DNA of 64,000 bases from Serratia odorifera (GCF_900635445.1 NZ_LR134117.1:558001-622000), one strand, 5' to 3'; shown: positions 7,739 through 16,488, counted from the stretch's first letter. Program-made: numbers and translations. The notes: generated from the letters alone by a model not told the origin.

Positions 7739-7957
7739 ATGATGCACTGTCCACTATGCGGTAGCGTGGCCCATACCCGTTCCAGCCGCTACCTCAGCGA
7801 GTCGACCAAAGAACGTTATCACCAATGCCAAAACATTAATTGCAGCTGTACCTTCGCCACGCACGAGTCGGTGGCGCGAGTGATCGTAAAGCCGGGGGAT
7901 ATCATTCCCGCTCAGCCACATGCAGATAAGGGAAAGCAGCGCGCGGCTGCGCTGTAA
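7739..7957 (+). CDS. Ogr/Delta-type late transcription activator, NucC-like
   Basis: A 72-residue zinc-finger activator. Cysteines at 4, 7, 30 and 35 give C-X2-C-X22-C-X4-C, the exact spacing of phage P2 Ogr and P4 Delta; the flanking MHCPLCGS, TRSSRYLSE and YHQCQN stretches are also family hallmarks. These proteins bind TGT-N12-ACA near -55 and contact RNA polymerase alpha. The S. marcescens homologue NucC activates the extracellular nuclease and bacteriocin genes. AAGAGG precedes the ATG. It has its own promoter and is apparently separated from the holin gene. Confidence 0.85.
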   Translation: MMHCPLCGSVAHTRSSRYLSESTKERYHQCQNINCSCTFATHESVARVIVKPGDIIPAQPHADKGKQRAAAL

Positions 7958-8102
7958 TGGCGTCGTTCGGCGTTGCAACCTCGCCGATCGGACATCGCCA
8001 ATCCACTGGCCTAACGCGTATTTTTGCCGACCATCAACGGCTTTACAGCCGCAGCAAAGCCGGCAAGGCTGTCCACCAGGCGAGTTATACTGCACCGGGT
8101 AT

Positions 8103-8136
8103 AAAAAAGGGGCTTACCATCACGGCAAGCCCCTTA
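8103..8136 (-). terminator. Terminator of the rpsP-rimM-trmD-rplS operon
   Basis: On the minus strand AAGGGGCTT / AAGCCCCTT form a 9-bp stem with an 11-base loop, followed by TTTTTTAT. It starts 37 bp after the rplS stop codon. Confidence 0.9.
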
Positions 8137-8172
8137 TGACTATTAACTTTTGGATGCAGCGTTAGCTGTATC

Positions 8173-8520
8173 TTAGTTAAGACGCTCTTTGATGCGAGCA
8201 GCCTTACCAGTACGCTCACGCAGGTAGTACAGTTTGGCTTTACGAACGGCACCACGACGTTTAACAGTAATGCTGTCGATTACTGGGGAGTGAGTCTGGA
8301 ATACACGCTCAACACCTTCGCCGTTGGAAATCTTACGAACAGTGAATGCAGAGTGCAGACCGCGGTTACGGATAGCGATAACCACGCCCTCGAATGCCTG
8401 CAGACGTTTTTTGCTACCTTCAACGACCCATACCTTCACTTCCACGGAATCACCCGGACGGAATGCAGGTACGTCTTGCTTCATCTGCTCTTGTTCAAGT
8501 TGCTTAATAATGTTGCTCAT
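8173..8520 (-). CDS. rplS: 50S ribosomal protein L19
   Basis: A 115-residue protein identical in length to E. coli L19, with the family sequence MSNIIKQLEQEQMKQDVPAF and RKISNGEGVERVFQTHSP. L19 sits at the 30S-50S interface of the ribosome. It is the last gene of the conserved rpsP-rimM-trmD-rplS operon, 56 bp after trmD, and is followed by a strong terminator. Confidence 0.98.
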   Translation of the reverse strand: MSNIIKQLEQEQMKQDVPAFRPGDSVEVKVWVVEGSKKRLQAFEGVVIAIRNRGLHSAFTVRKISNGEGVERVFQTHSPVIDSITVKRRGAVRKAKLYYLRERTGKAARIKERLN

Positions 8521-8576
8521 AATATGTCTCTTACCCTAGGTAAACTGATATATCGGCTACGTCCTCGGACGTTGCC

Positions 8577-9332
8577 TTAATAGTCCTGTTGCTCGGCGCG
8601 ATGTTCCCGTTGGAACTCCGCCAGCAACACCTCTTGCTCGTCAGTCAGAGCTAGGCTTTCTAGAAGTTCAGGTCTTCTAAGCCAGGTACGGCCCAGCGAC
8701 TGCTTTAAGCGCCAGCGACGTATCTCGGCATGGTTGCCCGACAGCAGAACCGGCGGTACTTCCATCCCTTCTAACACCTCAGGCCGGGTATAGTGCGGGC
8801 AATCCAGCAATCCATCGACGAAAGAGTCTTCTTCCGCAGAGGCCTGATGTCCCAGCACGCCCGGTATGAAACGGGCAACTGAATCGATCAGGGTCATTGC
8901 CGGCAGTTCCCCGCCGCTGAGAACGTAATCGCCGATTGACCATTCTTCGTCAATTTCGGTTTGGATCACGCGCTCATCGATCCCTTCGTAACGACCGCAC
9001 ACCAGAATCATCTTCTGATTGGTCGCCAGTTCGCAAACGCCGGTTTGATCCAGCTTGCGCCCCTGAGGTGACAGATAAATCACCTTTGCTCCCTCGCCTG
9101 CCGCTGCTTTCGCAGCTGAAATGGCTTCCCGTAAAGGTTGCACCATCATCAGCATTCCCGGGCCGCCGCCATAAGGGCGATCGTCCACGGTACGATGCCG
9201 GTCGTAGGTGAAGTCACGAGGACTCCAGCACTGCACGCTCAGCAGGCCATTTTTTACTGCCCGGCCAGTCACCCCGTAATCGGTGATTGCACGGAACATC
9301 TCTGGAAACAGGCTTACAATACCAATGAACAC
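8577..9332 (-). CDS. trmD: tRNA (guanine-N1-)-methyltransferase
   Basis: This 251-residue SPOUT-fold enzyme methylates G37 of tRNAs reading CNN codons, preventing +1 frameshifting. Visible motifs include PYGGGPGMLMMVQPL, YLSPQGRKLDQ, LVCGRYEGIDERV and the trefoil-knot region IGDYVLSGGELPAM that binds S-adenosylmethionine. The start MFIGIVSLFPEMF aligns with the E. coli start. It lies between rimM (52 bp) and rplS in the usual operon. Confidence 0.98.
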   Translation of the reverse strand: MFIGIVSLFPEMFRAITDYGVTGRAVKNGLLSVQCWSPRDFTYDRHRTVDDRPYGGGPGMLMMVQPLREAISAAKAAAGEGAKVIYLSPQGRKLDQTGVCELATNQKMILVCGRYEGIDERVIQTEIDEEWSIGDYVLSGGELPAMTLIDSVARFIPGVLGHQASAEEDSFVDGLLDCPHYTRPEVLEGMEVPPVLLSGNHAEIRRWRLKQSLGRTWLRRPELLESLALTDEQEVLLAEFQREHRAEQQDY

Positions 9333-9384
9333 AAGCCAATCCCCATTGCGTTATTCCACTTGCTGCGATCGTGTGATCCGGAGG

Positions 9385-9933
9385 TCAAAAACCAGGATCC
9401 CAATCTGCCTCGATTACCTTGGCAGCGAGATCGACTTTCTTGATAACCTGCCCATGAAGAAACGGGACCAACCGCTCCTTCATGCCGAAGGCATCTTTCA
9501 GGTTTGCCCGCACGACCATTACGTCGTTCGAACCGGTTTCCATCATATCGATGACTTTGCCCAGTTCGTAGCCGGAAGTGGTGACTACCTGGCAGCCCAT
9601 CAGGTCTTTCCAGTAGTAATCATCGCCTTCCAACGGAGGCAACTGCTCGGAATCCACCACAATTTCGCAATTGGTCAGTAGATTCGCCGCATCCCGATCG
9701 TCAATATCTTTGATCTTGATGATCAGGTCCTGATTGTGGCGCTTCCAGCTTTCCAGCTCGACAACCTGCCACTGACCCGCCTTTTGGATTAACCACGGCT
9801 GATAGTCAAAAATGCTTTCAGCGTTTTCGGTGGATGAAAACACTCTGAGCCAACCACGAATGCCGTAAGTAGACCCCATTTTGCCGAGTACAAGCGGCTG
9901 CTTAGGTGCTACCGGTTTGAGTTGCTTGCTCAT
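9385..9933 (-). CDS. rimM: Ribosome maturation factor RimM
   Basis: A 182-residue 30S assembly factor that binds S19 and promotes 16S 3'-domain maturation. The N-terminal beta-barrel carries VLGKMGSTYGIRGWLRVFSS and the C-terminal PRC-barrel carries DYYWKDLMGCQVV and ends EADWDPGF. The start at MSKQL was chosen to match the E. coli protein; an in-frame ATG three codons further upstream (9942) is possible. It lies 18 bp after rpsP in this operon. Confidence 0.96.
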   Translation of the reverse strand: MSKQLKPVAPKQPLVLGKMGSTYGIRGWLRVFSSTENAESIFDYQPWLIQKAGQWQVVELESWKRHNQDLIIKIKDIDDRDAANLLTNCEIVVDSEQLPPLEGDDYYWKDLMGCQVVTTSGYELGKVIDMMETGSNDVMVVRANLKDAFGMKERLVPFLHGQVIKKVDLAAKVIEADWDPGF

Positions 9934-9951
9934 TGCCACCACCGCGACAGA

Positions 9952-10199
9952 TTAAGCTGCTTTCTTAGCGTCTTTGATCAGCGCGCCAACGCGATCAGAA
10001 ACGGTTGCACCCAGGCCGACCCAATGTTCGATGCGGTCCAGGTCCAGACGCAGTGCTTCAGCCTGACCAGAAGCGATCGGGTTGAAGAAGCCTACGCGCT
10101 CGATGAAACGACCATCACGAGCGTTGCGGCTGTCGGTCACTACTACTTGATAGAACGGACGCTTTTAGCGCCGCCACGTGCCAAACGAATTGTTACCAT
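9952..10199 (-). CDS. rpsP: 30S ribosomal protein S16 (frameshifted in this sequence)
   Basis: The first gene of the rpsP-rimM-trmD-rplS operon. The start at 10199 gives MVTIRLARGGAK, then the frame is lost at the T-run 10163-10166 (AAAA on the coding strand where AAAAA is expected) and resumes as VTDSRNARDGRFIERVGFFNP to the stop. One added A restores an 82-residue protein, the E. coli length. S16 is essential for 30S assembly, so a real loss is implausible and a base-call deletion is likely. AGAGGA precedes the ATG. Confidence 0.95.
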
Positions 10200-10225
10200 A
10201 ACATCCTCTTTAGTTAATAAAACAG

Positions 10226-10253
10226 CCGGGCCCCATTGAGGGACGGGGCCCGG
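10226..10253 (-). promoter_or_regulatory. GC-rich hairpin in the rpsP leader, possible attenuator
   Basis: CCGGGCCCC / GGGGCCCGG form a 9-bp perfect stem with a 10-base loop about 27 bp upstream of the rpsP start. On the transcribed strand it is followed by CTGTTTTATT, so it has the form of a weak Rho-independent terminator inside the leader of an essential operon. The 10254-10413 stretch upstream must hold the promoter; I see no ORF there. Confidence 0.55.
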
Positions 10254-10413
10254 TTGCAATATAAAAAGCCCGAAAATTTTACTCATTTTGGCGCAAAAAG
10301 CAATCTAAAGCGTAGATTGCCGGCAATTCGTTTTGCGCCCCACTCACTTTCGGGCGGTTTTTGCCGCGAGCGGCAAATCGGTTAACGCGCTCCCCAGTGG
10401 GAGACCTGCGCGT

Positions 10414-11775
10414 TTAACGGCCTGGGAAGCCCGGCGGCATCATGCCTTTCATGCCGCGCATCATCTTCGCCATGCCGCCTTTTTTCATCTTTTTCATCAT
10501 GCGCTGCATTTCGTCAAACTGTTTTAACAGTCGGTTGACGTCCTGCACCTGCATGCCGGAACCCATCGCGATACGGCGCTTGCGCGACCCTTTAATGATT
10601 TCCGGTTTGGCGCGCTCCTTCAGCGTCATCGAGTTGATGATCGCCTCCATGCGCACCAGTACCTTGTCGTCCATCTGCGATTTGACGTTGTCCGGCAGTT
10701 GGCCGGCACCCGGCAACTTGCTCAACATACTGGCCATACCGCCCATGTTACGCATTTGCTTGAGCTGATCGAGGAAGTCGGTCAAATCAAAGCCGTCACC
10801 CTTCTTCAGTTTATTGGCCAGTTTCTCCGCTTGATCGCGGTCGACCTTGCTCTCGATGTCTTCAATCAACGACAGCACGTCGCCCATACCGAGAATACGC
10901 GAAGCCACGCGATCCGGGTGGAACGGCTCAAGTGCGTCGGTCTTCTCACCAACGCCCAGGAACTTGATCGGCTTACCGGTAATATGGCGAATCGACAACG
11001 CGGCACCACCGCGCGCGTCACCGTCAACCTTGGTCAGCACTACGCCGGTCAGCGGCAACGCTTCGTTAAACGCCTTGGCGGTGTTGGCCGCATCCTGGCC
11101 GGTCATGGCGTCGACCACAAACAGGGTTTCCACCGGCTTGATCGCCGCATGCACCTGCTTGATTTCGTCCATCATCGCTTCGTCGACGTGCAAACGACCG
11201 GCGGTATCGACGATCAGTACGTCGTAAAACTTCAGCTTCGCCTGTTGTAACGCGCGGTTAACGATGTCGATCGGCTTGTCTTTGGCATCCGACGGGAAAA
11301 AGTCGATGCCGACGCCTTCAGCCAGCGTTTCCAACTGTTTAATCGCCGCAGGACGATAAACGTCGGCGGAAACCACCAGCACTTTTTTCTTTTGTTTTTC
11401 TTTCAGGAACTTGCCTAGCTTGCCGACGCTGGTGGTTTTACCGGCACCTTGCAAGCCTGCCATCAGTACCACCGCTGGCGGCTGAGCCGCCAGGTTCAGC
11501 TCGGTGTTCACTTCACCCATGGCGGCAATCAGTTCGCTCTTGACGATCTTGACGAACTCCTGCCCCGGCGTCAGGCTTTTGTTGACTTCATGTCCAACCG
11601 CGCTTTCTTTGACACGATTGATAAAGTCACGCACTACCGGCAGCGCAACGTCCGCTTCCAGCAATGCCATGCGCACTTCCCGCAGGGTTTCCTTGATATT
11701 TTCTTCGGTCAGCCGCCCACGGCCGCTGATATTGCGCAATGTGCGCGACAATCGATCGGTTAAATTTTCAAACAT
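10414..11775 (-). CDS. ffh: Signal recognition particle protein Ffh
   Basis: A 453-residue SRP54-type GTPase, equal in length to E. coli Ffh. Order of domains: N-terminal helical bundle (MFENLTDRLSRTLRNISG), GTPase G domain with GLQGAGKTTS (about 101-113), DTAGR, TKVDGDARGG and then the methionine-rich M domain from about residue 300 (GDVLSLIEDIE ... MKKMKKGGMAKMM) which binds 4.5S RNA and signal sequences. An upstream extension of the frame to 11913 was rejected because MFENLTD is the conserved start. It is divergent from ypjD. Confidence 0.98.
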   Translation of the reverse strand: MFENLTDRLSRTLRNISGRGRLTEENIKETLREVRMALLEADVALPVVRDFINRVKESAVGHEVNKSLTPGQEFVKIVKSELIAAMGEVNTELNLAAQPPAVVLMAGLQGAGKTTSVGKLGKFLKEKQKKKVLVVSADVYRPAAIKQLETLAEGVGIDFFPSDAKDKPIDIVNRALQQAKLKFYDVLIVDTAGRLHVDEAMMDEIKQVHAAIKPVETLFVVDAMTGQDAANTAKAFNEALPLTGVVLTKVDGDARGGAALSIRHITGKPIKFLGVGEKTDALEPFHPDRVASRILGMGDVLSLIEDIESKVDRDQAEKLANKLKKGDGFDLTDFLDQLKQMRNMGGMASMLSKLPGAGQLPDNVKSQMDDKVLVRMEAIINSMTLKERAKPEIIKGSRKRRIAMGSGMQVQDVNRLLKQFDEMQRMMKKMKKGGMAKMMRGMKGMMPPGFPGR

Positions 11776-11942
11776 CGTCTCAGGCTCAACGTAAAGACAG
11801 GCCGCCATGGCGACACAATTGCAGCGATTATAACACGAAGCAGACACGATCTCTGCCTTGGCGTTGGAGATCGGTTGGAGCACGGCCCACACGACGCTAT
11901 ACTGGCAATCCAATTAATCACGCCGATGCAAAATTAAACGCT

Positions 11943-12734
11943 ATGCCAGTATTTTCCATTGTGGCTTTGATAGCCTACCTGCTCAGCCTTGGACTGATCA
12001 TTCCCAGCTTGTTGCGGAAGAATAGCGCATACCGTCGGCTTGCTCTGCTCTCTGCCGTGGTGGCGCTGGTGTGTCACGCCATCGCCCTGCAACAGCGTAT
12101 TTTCGACGTTGGCGGTGGGCAAAACCTCAGCTTGATCAACATAGGTTCGATCGTCAGCCTGATTATCTGCACCGTGATGACCATCGTTGCATCCCGCGAT
12201 CGCGGCTGGTTCCTGCTGCCGATCGTCTATAGCTTTGCGATGATCAATCTGGCGTTTGTCAGCCTGTTGCCGGGCGAGTTCATAACCCATCTGGAAGCCA
12301 GCCCGGAACTGCTGGTGCACATCGGCCTGGCACTGTTTTCCTACGCCACGCTGATCATTGCCGCGCTCTATGCTCTGCAATTGGCCTGGCTGGATTATCT
12401 GCTGAAGAACAAAAAGCTCAGTTTCAGCGCCGATATGCCACCGTTGATGAGTATTGAACGCAAGATGTTCCACATCACCCAGATAGGCGTGGTGCTGCTG
12501 ACCCTCACCCTGTGCACTGGCTTGTTGTATATGGATAATCTGTTCAGTAAGGAAAACGTCCATAAAGCGGTGCTGTCGATCATGGCATGGTTTGTCTATA
12601 TCGTTCTGCTCTGGGGCCATTATCATGAAGGCTGGCGCGGCCGCCGCGTAGTCTGGTTCAGTCTGGTCGGCGCGTTCCTGCTAACCCTGGCTTACTTTGG
12701 CAGTCGCCTGATCCAGGAAGTGATGGTGCGCTAA
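11943..12734 (+). CDS. ypjD: Inner-membrane protein YpjD, cytochrome c assembly family
   Basis: A 263-residue protein with about eight transmembrane segments, beginning MPVFSIVALIAYLLSLGLII. It belongs to the CcmC/CcsA-like family (HIGLALFSYATLIIAALYALQ, ITQIGVVLLTLTLCTGL, WGHYHEGWRGRR with conserved His residues). The E. coli homologue is co-located with ffh and corB and has been linked to magnesium/cobalt efflux phenotypes; the biochemical role is not established. The start is set at the ATG at 11943 because the upstream reading frame overlaps ffh antisense. Confidence 0.88.
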   Translation: MPVFSIVALIAYLLSLGLIIPSLLRKNSAYRRLALLSAVVALVCHAIALQQRIFDVGGGQNLSLINIGSIVSLIICTVMTIVASRDRGWFLLPIVYSFAMINLAFVSLLPGEFITHLEASPELLVHIGLALFSYATLIIAALYALQLAWLDYLLKNKKLSFSADMPPLMSIERKMFHITQIGVVLLTLTLCTGLLYMDNLFSKENVHKAVLSIMAWFVYIVLLWGHYHEGWRGRRVVWFSLVGAFLLTLAYFGSRLIQEVMVR

Positions 12735-12801
12735 ACTGCATTATGGCTACCGCCTCATTGTTCGTTGAGGTTACTTTTCTCCACACATAAGGAATATCGC
12801 G

Positions 12802-14090
12802 TTGGAGCACGTTTCGACAGCCACCCTAATCATCATTATGGTGATCATGATAGTGGTTTCAGCTTATTTTTCAGGCTCCGAAACCGGCATGATGACGCTC
12901 AACCGCTATCGTCTTCGTCATTTGTCCAAACAAGGCAACCGTTCTGCCCGCCGGGTTGAAAAGCTGCTGCAAAAACCTGACCGCCTGATCGGCCTGGTAC
13001 TGATCGGCAATAACCTGGTGAATATCCTGGCCTCGGCGCTGGCGACCATCGTCGGCATGCGCTTATATGGCGATCTCGGGTCGCTATCGCCACTGGCGTA
13101 TTGACCTTCGCGGTGCTGCTATTCGCCGAGGTATTGCCCAAAACCTTCGCCGCACTCTATCCGGAACGCATCGCTTTCCCCAGCAGCTTCCTGCTGGCGC
13201 CGTTGCAGAAAATCATGTTCCCGCTGGTCTGGTTGCTCAATGGCATTACCAGCATCCTGCTGCGCCTGTTCGGTGTCCACACCAATCAGCGGATCAGCGA
13301 TGCGGTCAGCAAGGAAGAGCTGCGCACCATCGTTAACGAATCGCACTCACAGATATCACGACGCTATCAGGACATGCTGATTTCGGTACTGGACCTGGAA
13401 AAGGTATCGGTGGAAGACATCATGGTGCCGCGCAATGAAATCATGGGCATTGATATCAATGATGACTGGAAATCCATCATGCGTCAGCTGACCCATTCGC
13501 CGCATGGCCGCATCGTGTTGTATCGCGACTCGCTGGACGACGCCATCGGCATGTTGCGAGTGCGCGAAGCCTACCGGCTAATGACCGAAAAGAAAGAGTT
13601 CAACAAGGAAAACCTGCTGCGGGCCGCCGATGAGATCTATTACGTGCCGGAAGGCACGCCGCTTAACGTGCAACTGGTCAAGTTCCAGCGCAACAAGGAA
13701 AAGGTCGGCATCGTGGTTGATGAATACGGCGATATTCAGGGGCTGGTGACGGTGGAGGATATCCTGGAAGAGATCGTCGGTGATTTCACCACCTCAATGT
13801 CGCCTACGCTGGCGGAAGAGGTGAATCCGCAGAGCGATGGTTCGGTACTGATTGACGGTACTGCCAACGTGCGGGAACTGAACAAGGCCTTCAACTGGAA
13901 CCTGCCGGCGGTTGATGCGCGTACCATCAACGGCATGTTGCTGGAAGAGCTGGAAGAAATCCCGGAAACCGGCACCCGGATCCGCGTCGGCCATTATGAC
14001 TTCGACATTCTGGACGTGCAGGACAACATGATCAAACAGGTACGGGTGACGCCGATCAAACCTCTGCAGGCTAGCGTACAGAATCATTAA
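12802..14090 (+). CDS. corB: CNNM/CorC-type transporter CorB (YfjD), frameshifted here
   Basis: After repair the protein has 429 residues: a DUF21/CNNM membrane domain (MEHVSTATLIIIMVIM, SAYFSGSETGMMTLNRYR), two CBS domains (DIMVPRNEIMGIDI, GIVVDEYGDIQGLVTVEDILEEIVGDF) and a C-terminal CorC_HlyC domain. It takes part in magnesium/cobalt efflux. Translation starts at TTG, as in E. coli, with AAGGAAT upstream. The frame breaks at the G-run 13078-13080 (GGG where GGGG is expected); adding one G joins YGDLG to VAIATGVLTFAV. Probably a sequence error. Confidence 0.9.
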
Positions 14091-14106
14091 GCAGAGCGCT
14101 GCATAA

Positions 14107-14137
14107 AAGAAAAAGACGCGAAATCGCGTCTTTTTTA
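14107..14137. terminator. Bidirectional terminator between corB and luxS
   Basis: A stem AAAAGACGCG / CGCGTC-TTTT with an AAAT loop is flanked by A-rich and T-rich sides, so it works as an intrinsic terminator in both directions between the convergent corB and luxS. Confidence 0.88.
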
Positions 14138-14166
14138 CATTAACAGCCGACAAGTCTGGCTGACGG

Positions 14167-14682
14167 CTAGATATGCAGCTCTTGCAGTTTCTCTTTCGGC
14201 AACGCCAGCTCGTCATTGTGGTTAACCACTACATCGCGATCCAGAATGTGCTTGGCAATGTCCTGTGCTTCTTCCAGCGAATGCATATGGTAGGTGCCGC
14301 ATTGGAATTCGTTCAGCTCAGGGATCTTGCGCTGATCGGTCACTTTCAACACGTCGGCCATTGCCGCTTTCCAGGCATCCGCCACGCGCTGCTCTTCAGG
14401 TACGCCAATCAAACTCATGTAGAAACCGGTACGGCAACCCATTGGTGAGATATCGATAATCTCCACGCCCTGCCCGTTCAGGTGATCGCGCATAAAGCCG
14501 GCAAACAGGTGTTCCAGCGTATGGATACCGCGCTCTGGCATCACTTCTTGGTTCGGAATGCAAAAACGCAGGTCGAACACGGTGATGGTGTCACCATGCG
14601 GCGTTTTCATGGTTTTCGCAACGCGAACCGCCGGGGCCGCCATGCGGGTGTGATCTACGGTAAAACTATCCAGCAGTGGCAT
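14167..14682 (-). CDS. luxS: S-ribosylhomocysteine lyase (AI-2 synthase)
   Basis: This 171-residue iron-dependent enzyme cleaves S-ribosylhomocysteine to homocysteine and DPD, the AI-2 precursor. The metal-binding HTLEHLFAGF (His54, His58), the catalytic Cys in MGCRTGFY and the third metal ligand region ELNEFQCGTYHMHS are all present, and the length equals E. coli LuxS. GAGGTGC precedes the ATG. It is divergent from micA, the usual enterobacterial arrangement. Confidence 0.98.
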   Translation of the reverse strand: MPLLDSFTVDHTRMAAPAVRVAKTMKTPHGDTITVFDLRFCIPNQEVMPERGIHTLEHLFAGFMRDHLNGQGVEIIDISPMGCRTGFYMSLIGVPEEQRVADAWKAAMADVLKVTDQRKIPELNEFQCGTYHMHSLEEAQDIAKHILDRDVVVNHNDELALPKEKLQELHI

Positions 14683-14732
14683 TTAGCACCTCCTCGTTAA
14701 AAAAAATTATTTCGGATTTTTTCGCAATCCAA

Positions 14733-14761
14733 GGAAACCTTTTCCCACCCTGCAAGTCTGA
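14733..14761 (+). promoter_or_regulatory. Sigma-E promoter of micA
   Basis: A -35-like GGAAACC (14733-14739) and a -10-like TCTGA (14757-14761) about 16-17 bp apart resemble the RpoE consensus GGAACTT / TCTGA. The -10 lies 6 bp before the predicted micA start. MicA is a known RpoE-dependent sRNA in E. coli and Salmonella. Confidence 0.65.
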
Positions 14762-14767
14762 CTATGT

Positions 14768-14845
14768 GAAAGACGCGCATTTGTTATCATCATCCCTGTC
14801 ATCAGAGATGCATATTTGGCCACATTGATGTGGCCATTTTCTTTT
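14768..14845 (+). ncRNA. micA: MicA small RNA
   Basis: The 5' end GAAAGACGCGCATTTGTTAT, followed by CATCATCCCTG, matches E. coli MicA almost exactly. The 3' hairpin GGCCACAT / ATGTGGCC is followed by a U-rich tail (ATTTTCTTTT). MicA is an Hfq-dependent antisense repressor of ompA and other envelope mRNAs; the conserved 5' region is the pairing segment. It lies between luxS and gshA as in other enterics. Its tail touches the gshA stop codon on the opposite strand. Confidence 0.93.
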
Positions 14846-16407
14846 CAGCCCCCGCCATTGGCCTTCAGGAACTGTTCAAAGCTTAGCGTATCACTGGCTT
14901 CTATGTCGCGCTGACGCTGCCAAGAGGCTTCCGCTTCTTTAGCCAATGCCGCCTCGCTCAAAATCTCCAGCGGTTCGTCCCGCAGCATCTGACGGTACTG
15001 TTCCGCCAATGCCAGCCCTACACCGCCGTTGCCGGCGTCCTGCATGGCCTTCAGAATACGGGCGGAGAACGTCAAATCCGGATCGTCAAAGGCCGCAACC
15101 AATTGATCGCAGACCTGCTGATAAGCCTGGTTGCCCGCTTCGCTGTCAAGCACTTCGGCTACGCGACGCAGGTCGGCAAACAGCGCCTTGCCGACCTGTT
15201 GCAGCGGTTTGCGCGTATCGTCGCAACCGATGCCGATGGTTTGCCCCGGCTTGCGCCCTTCCAGGATAACGCGGTTCCAGTTTTTGCGCGTACACAGCAG
15301 TTCATCGCTGTTCATTTCCGGCGCATCGGCCAACACGCACCACACCAGGAACAAATCGAGGAAACGCGCCTGTACCGCATCTACGCCGATTGGCGAGAAC
15401 GGGTTAATGTCCAGCGAGCGGACTTCGATATATTCAATACCGCCGCGTAGAAGCGCATCTGACGGCGTTTCCCCACTATGGGTGACGCGTTTCGGCCGGA
15501 TCGGCGCATACAGTTCGTTTTCTATCTGCAGCACATTGGTATTCAATTGCAAATAGCGATCGCCGTCTTTCACTCCCAGCTTGGCAAACTCTTCTGACGG
15601 CGTGACGATGGCCTTTTTCAGCCCCTTCACGTAGCTTTGCAGATCGTTGAAGGTAATGCCGAGGTTACTCTGCGACTTGTTGGTATAGCCCAGATCGCTC
15701 AACCGCAGTGAAGTGGCATAAGGCAGGTACAGCATGCCACGCCCGTTGCTTTCGAACGGCAGCGAGGTTTCACGCCCGTTGAGGAACGAGGAACAAATAG
15801 CCGGTGATGCGCCGAACAGGAACGGGATAACCCAGCCGAAGCGATAATAGTTGCGGATCAGGCGGAAATAGCCGGCAGATATCTGTTCCTTGCCACTTTC
15901 GGCATCTTCTACTCCGGCCCATGCCTGCCAGAACTCCAGCGGCAACGAAAAGTTATAGTGCACGCCGGAAATGGTCTGCATCAAGGCGCCGTAGCGGTTC
16001 TTCAACCCTTCGCGATACAGCGTTTTCATACGGCCGATATTCGACGAGCCAAACTGTGCCAGTTCGATATCCTGCTCCGCGCCGATAAAGCACGGCATAC
16101 TCAGCGGCCACATGCGTTCATCACCGATATTGCGCGCCACGTGGCGATGAATATCGCGCAGGAACGTCAATAAATGATCGATATCGTCATCAACCGGCGT
16201 AATAAACTCCAGCAGCGCCTCGGCAAAATCCGTGGTAATCCAATGATGCGTTAATGCCGCCCCCAGATGTTCCGGATGCCCGGTGGTAGCCAGTTTGCCG
16301 TCTGCAGTAACGCGCAGCGTTTCGCGCTCAATACCGCGGCGGATGCCTTTTAATGCCTGAGGGTGGGCTTCCAACCAAGAAAGCGCCTGTGATACGTCCG
16401 GGATCAA
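14845..16407 (-). CDS. gshA: Glutamate-cysteine ligase
   Basis: A 520-residue ATP-dependent ligase making gamma-glutamylcysteine, the first step of glutathione synthesis. It matches the proteobacterial GshA family from MIPDVSQALSWLEAHP through GIRRGIERETLRV, TISGVHYNFSLPLEFW and IEYIEVRSLDINPFSPIGV. The start is TTG, also used by E. coli gshA, with GGGAGG 6 bp upstream. E. coli GshA is 518 residues. It lies downstream of yqaA. Confidence 0.97.
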   Translation of the reverse strand: MIPDVSQALSWLEAHPQALKGIRRGIERETLRVTADGKLATTGHPEHLGAALTHHWITTDFAEALLEFITPVDDDIDHLLTFLRDIHRHVARNIGDERMWPLSMPCFIGAEQDIELAQFGSSNIGRMKTLYREGLKNRYGALMQTISGVHYNFSLPLEFWQAWAGVEDAESGKEQISAGYFRLIRNYYRFGWVIPFLFGASPAICSSFLNGRETSLPFESNGRGMLYLPYATSLRLSDLGYTNKSQSNLGITFNDLQSYVKGLKKAIVTPSEEFAKLGVKDGDRYLQLNTNVLQIENELYAPIRPKRVTHSGETPSDALLRGGIEYIEVRSLDINPFSPIGVDAVQARFLDLFLVWCVLADAPEMNSDELLCTRKNWNRVILEGRKPGQTIGIGCDDTRKPLQQVGKALFADLRRVAEVLDSEAGNQAYQQVCDQLVAAFDDPDLTFSARILKAMQDAGNGGVGLALAEQYRQMLRDEPLEILSEAALAKEAEASWQRQRDIEASDTLSFEQFLKANGGG

Positions 16408-16488
16408 ATTGACCTCCCGCTTCTAAAACGATAATTCGTAAGCATACTGAAACCGCACCCGATAGAATATTGAGTTATATTCACTTCG

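Noticed and set aside
5532..7957. A complete inducible prophage or tailocin
   Set aside because: No integrase, attachment site, replication, capsid, tail or lysozyme gene is visible; only regulatory genes and a holin are present.
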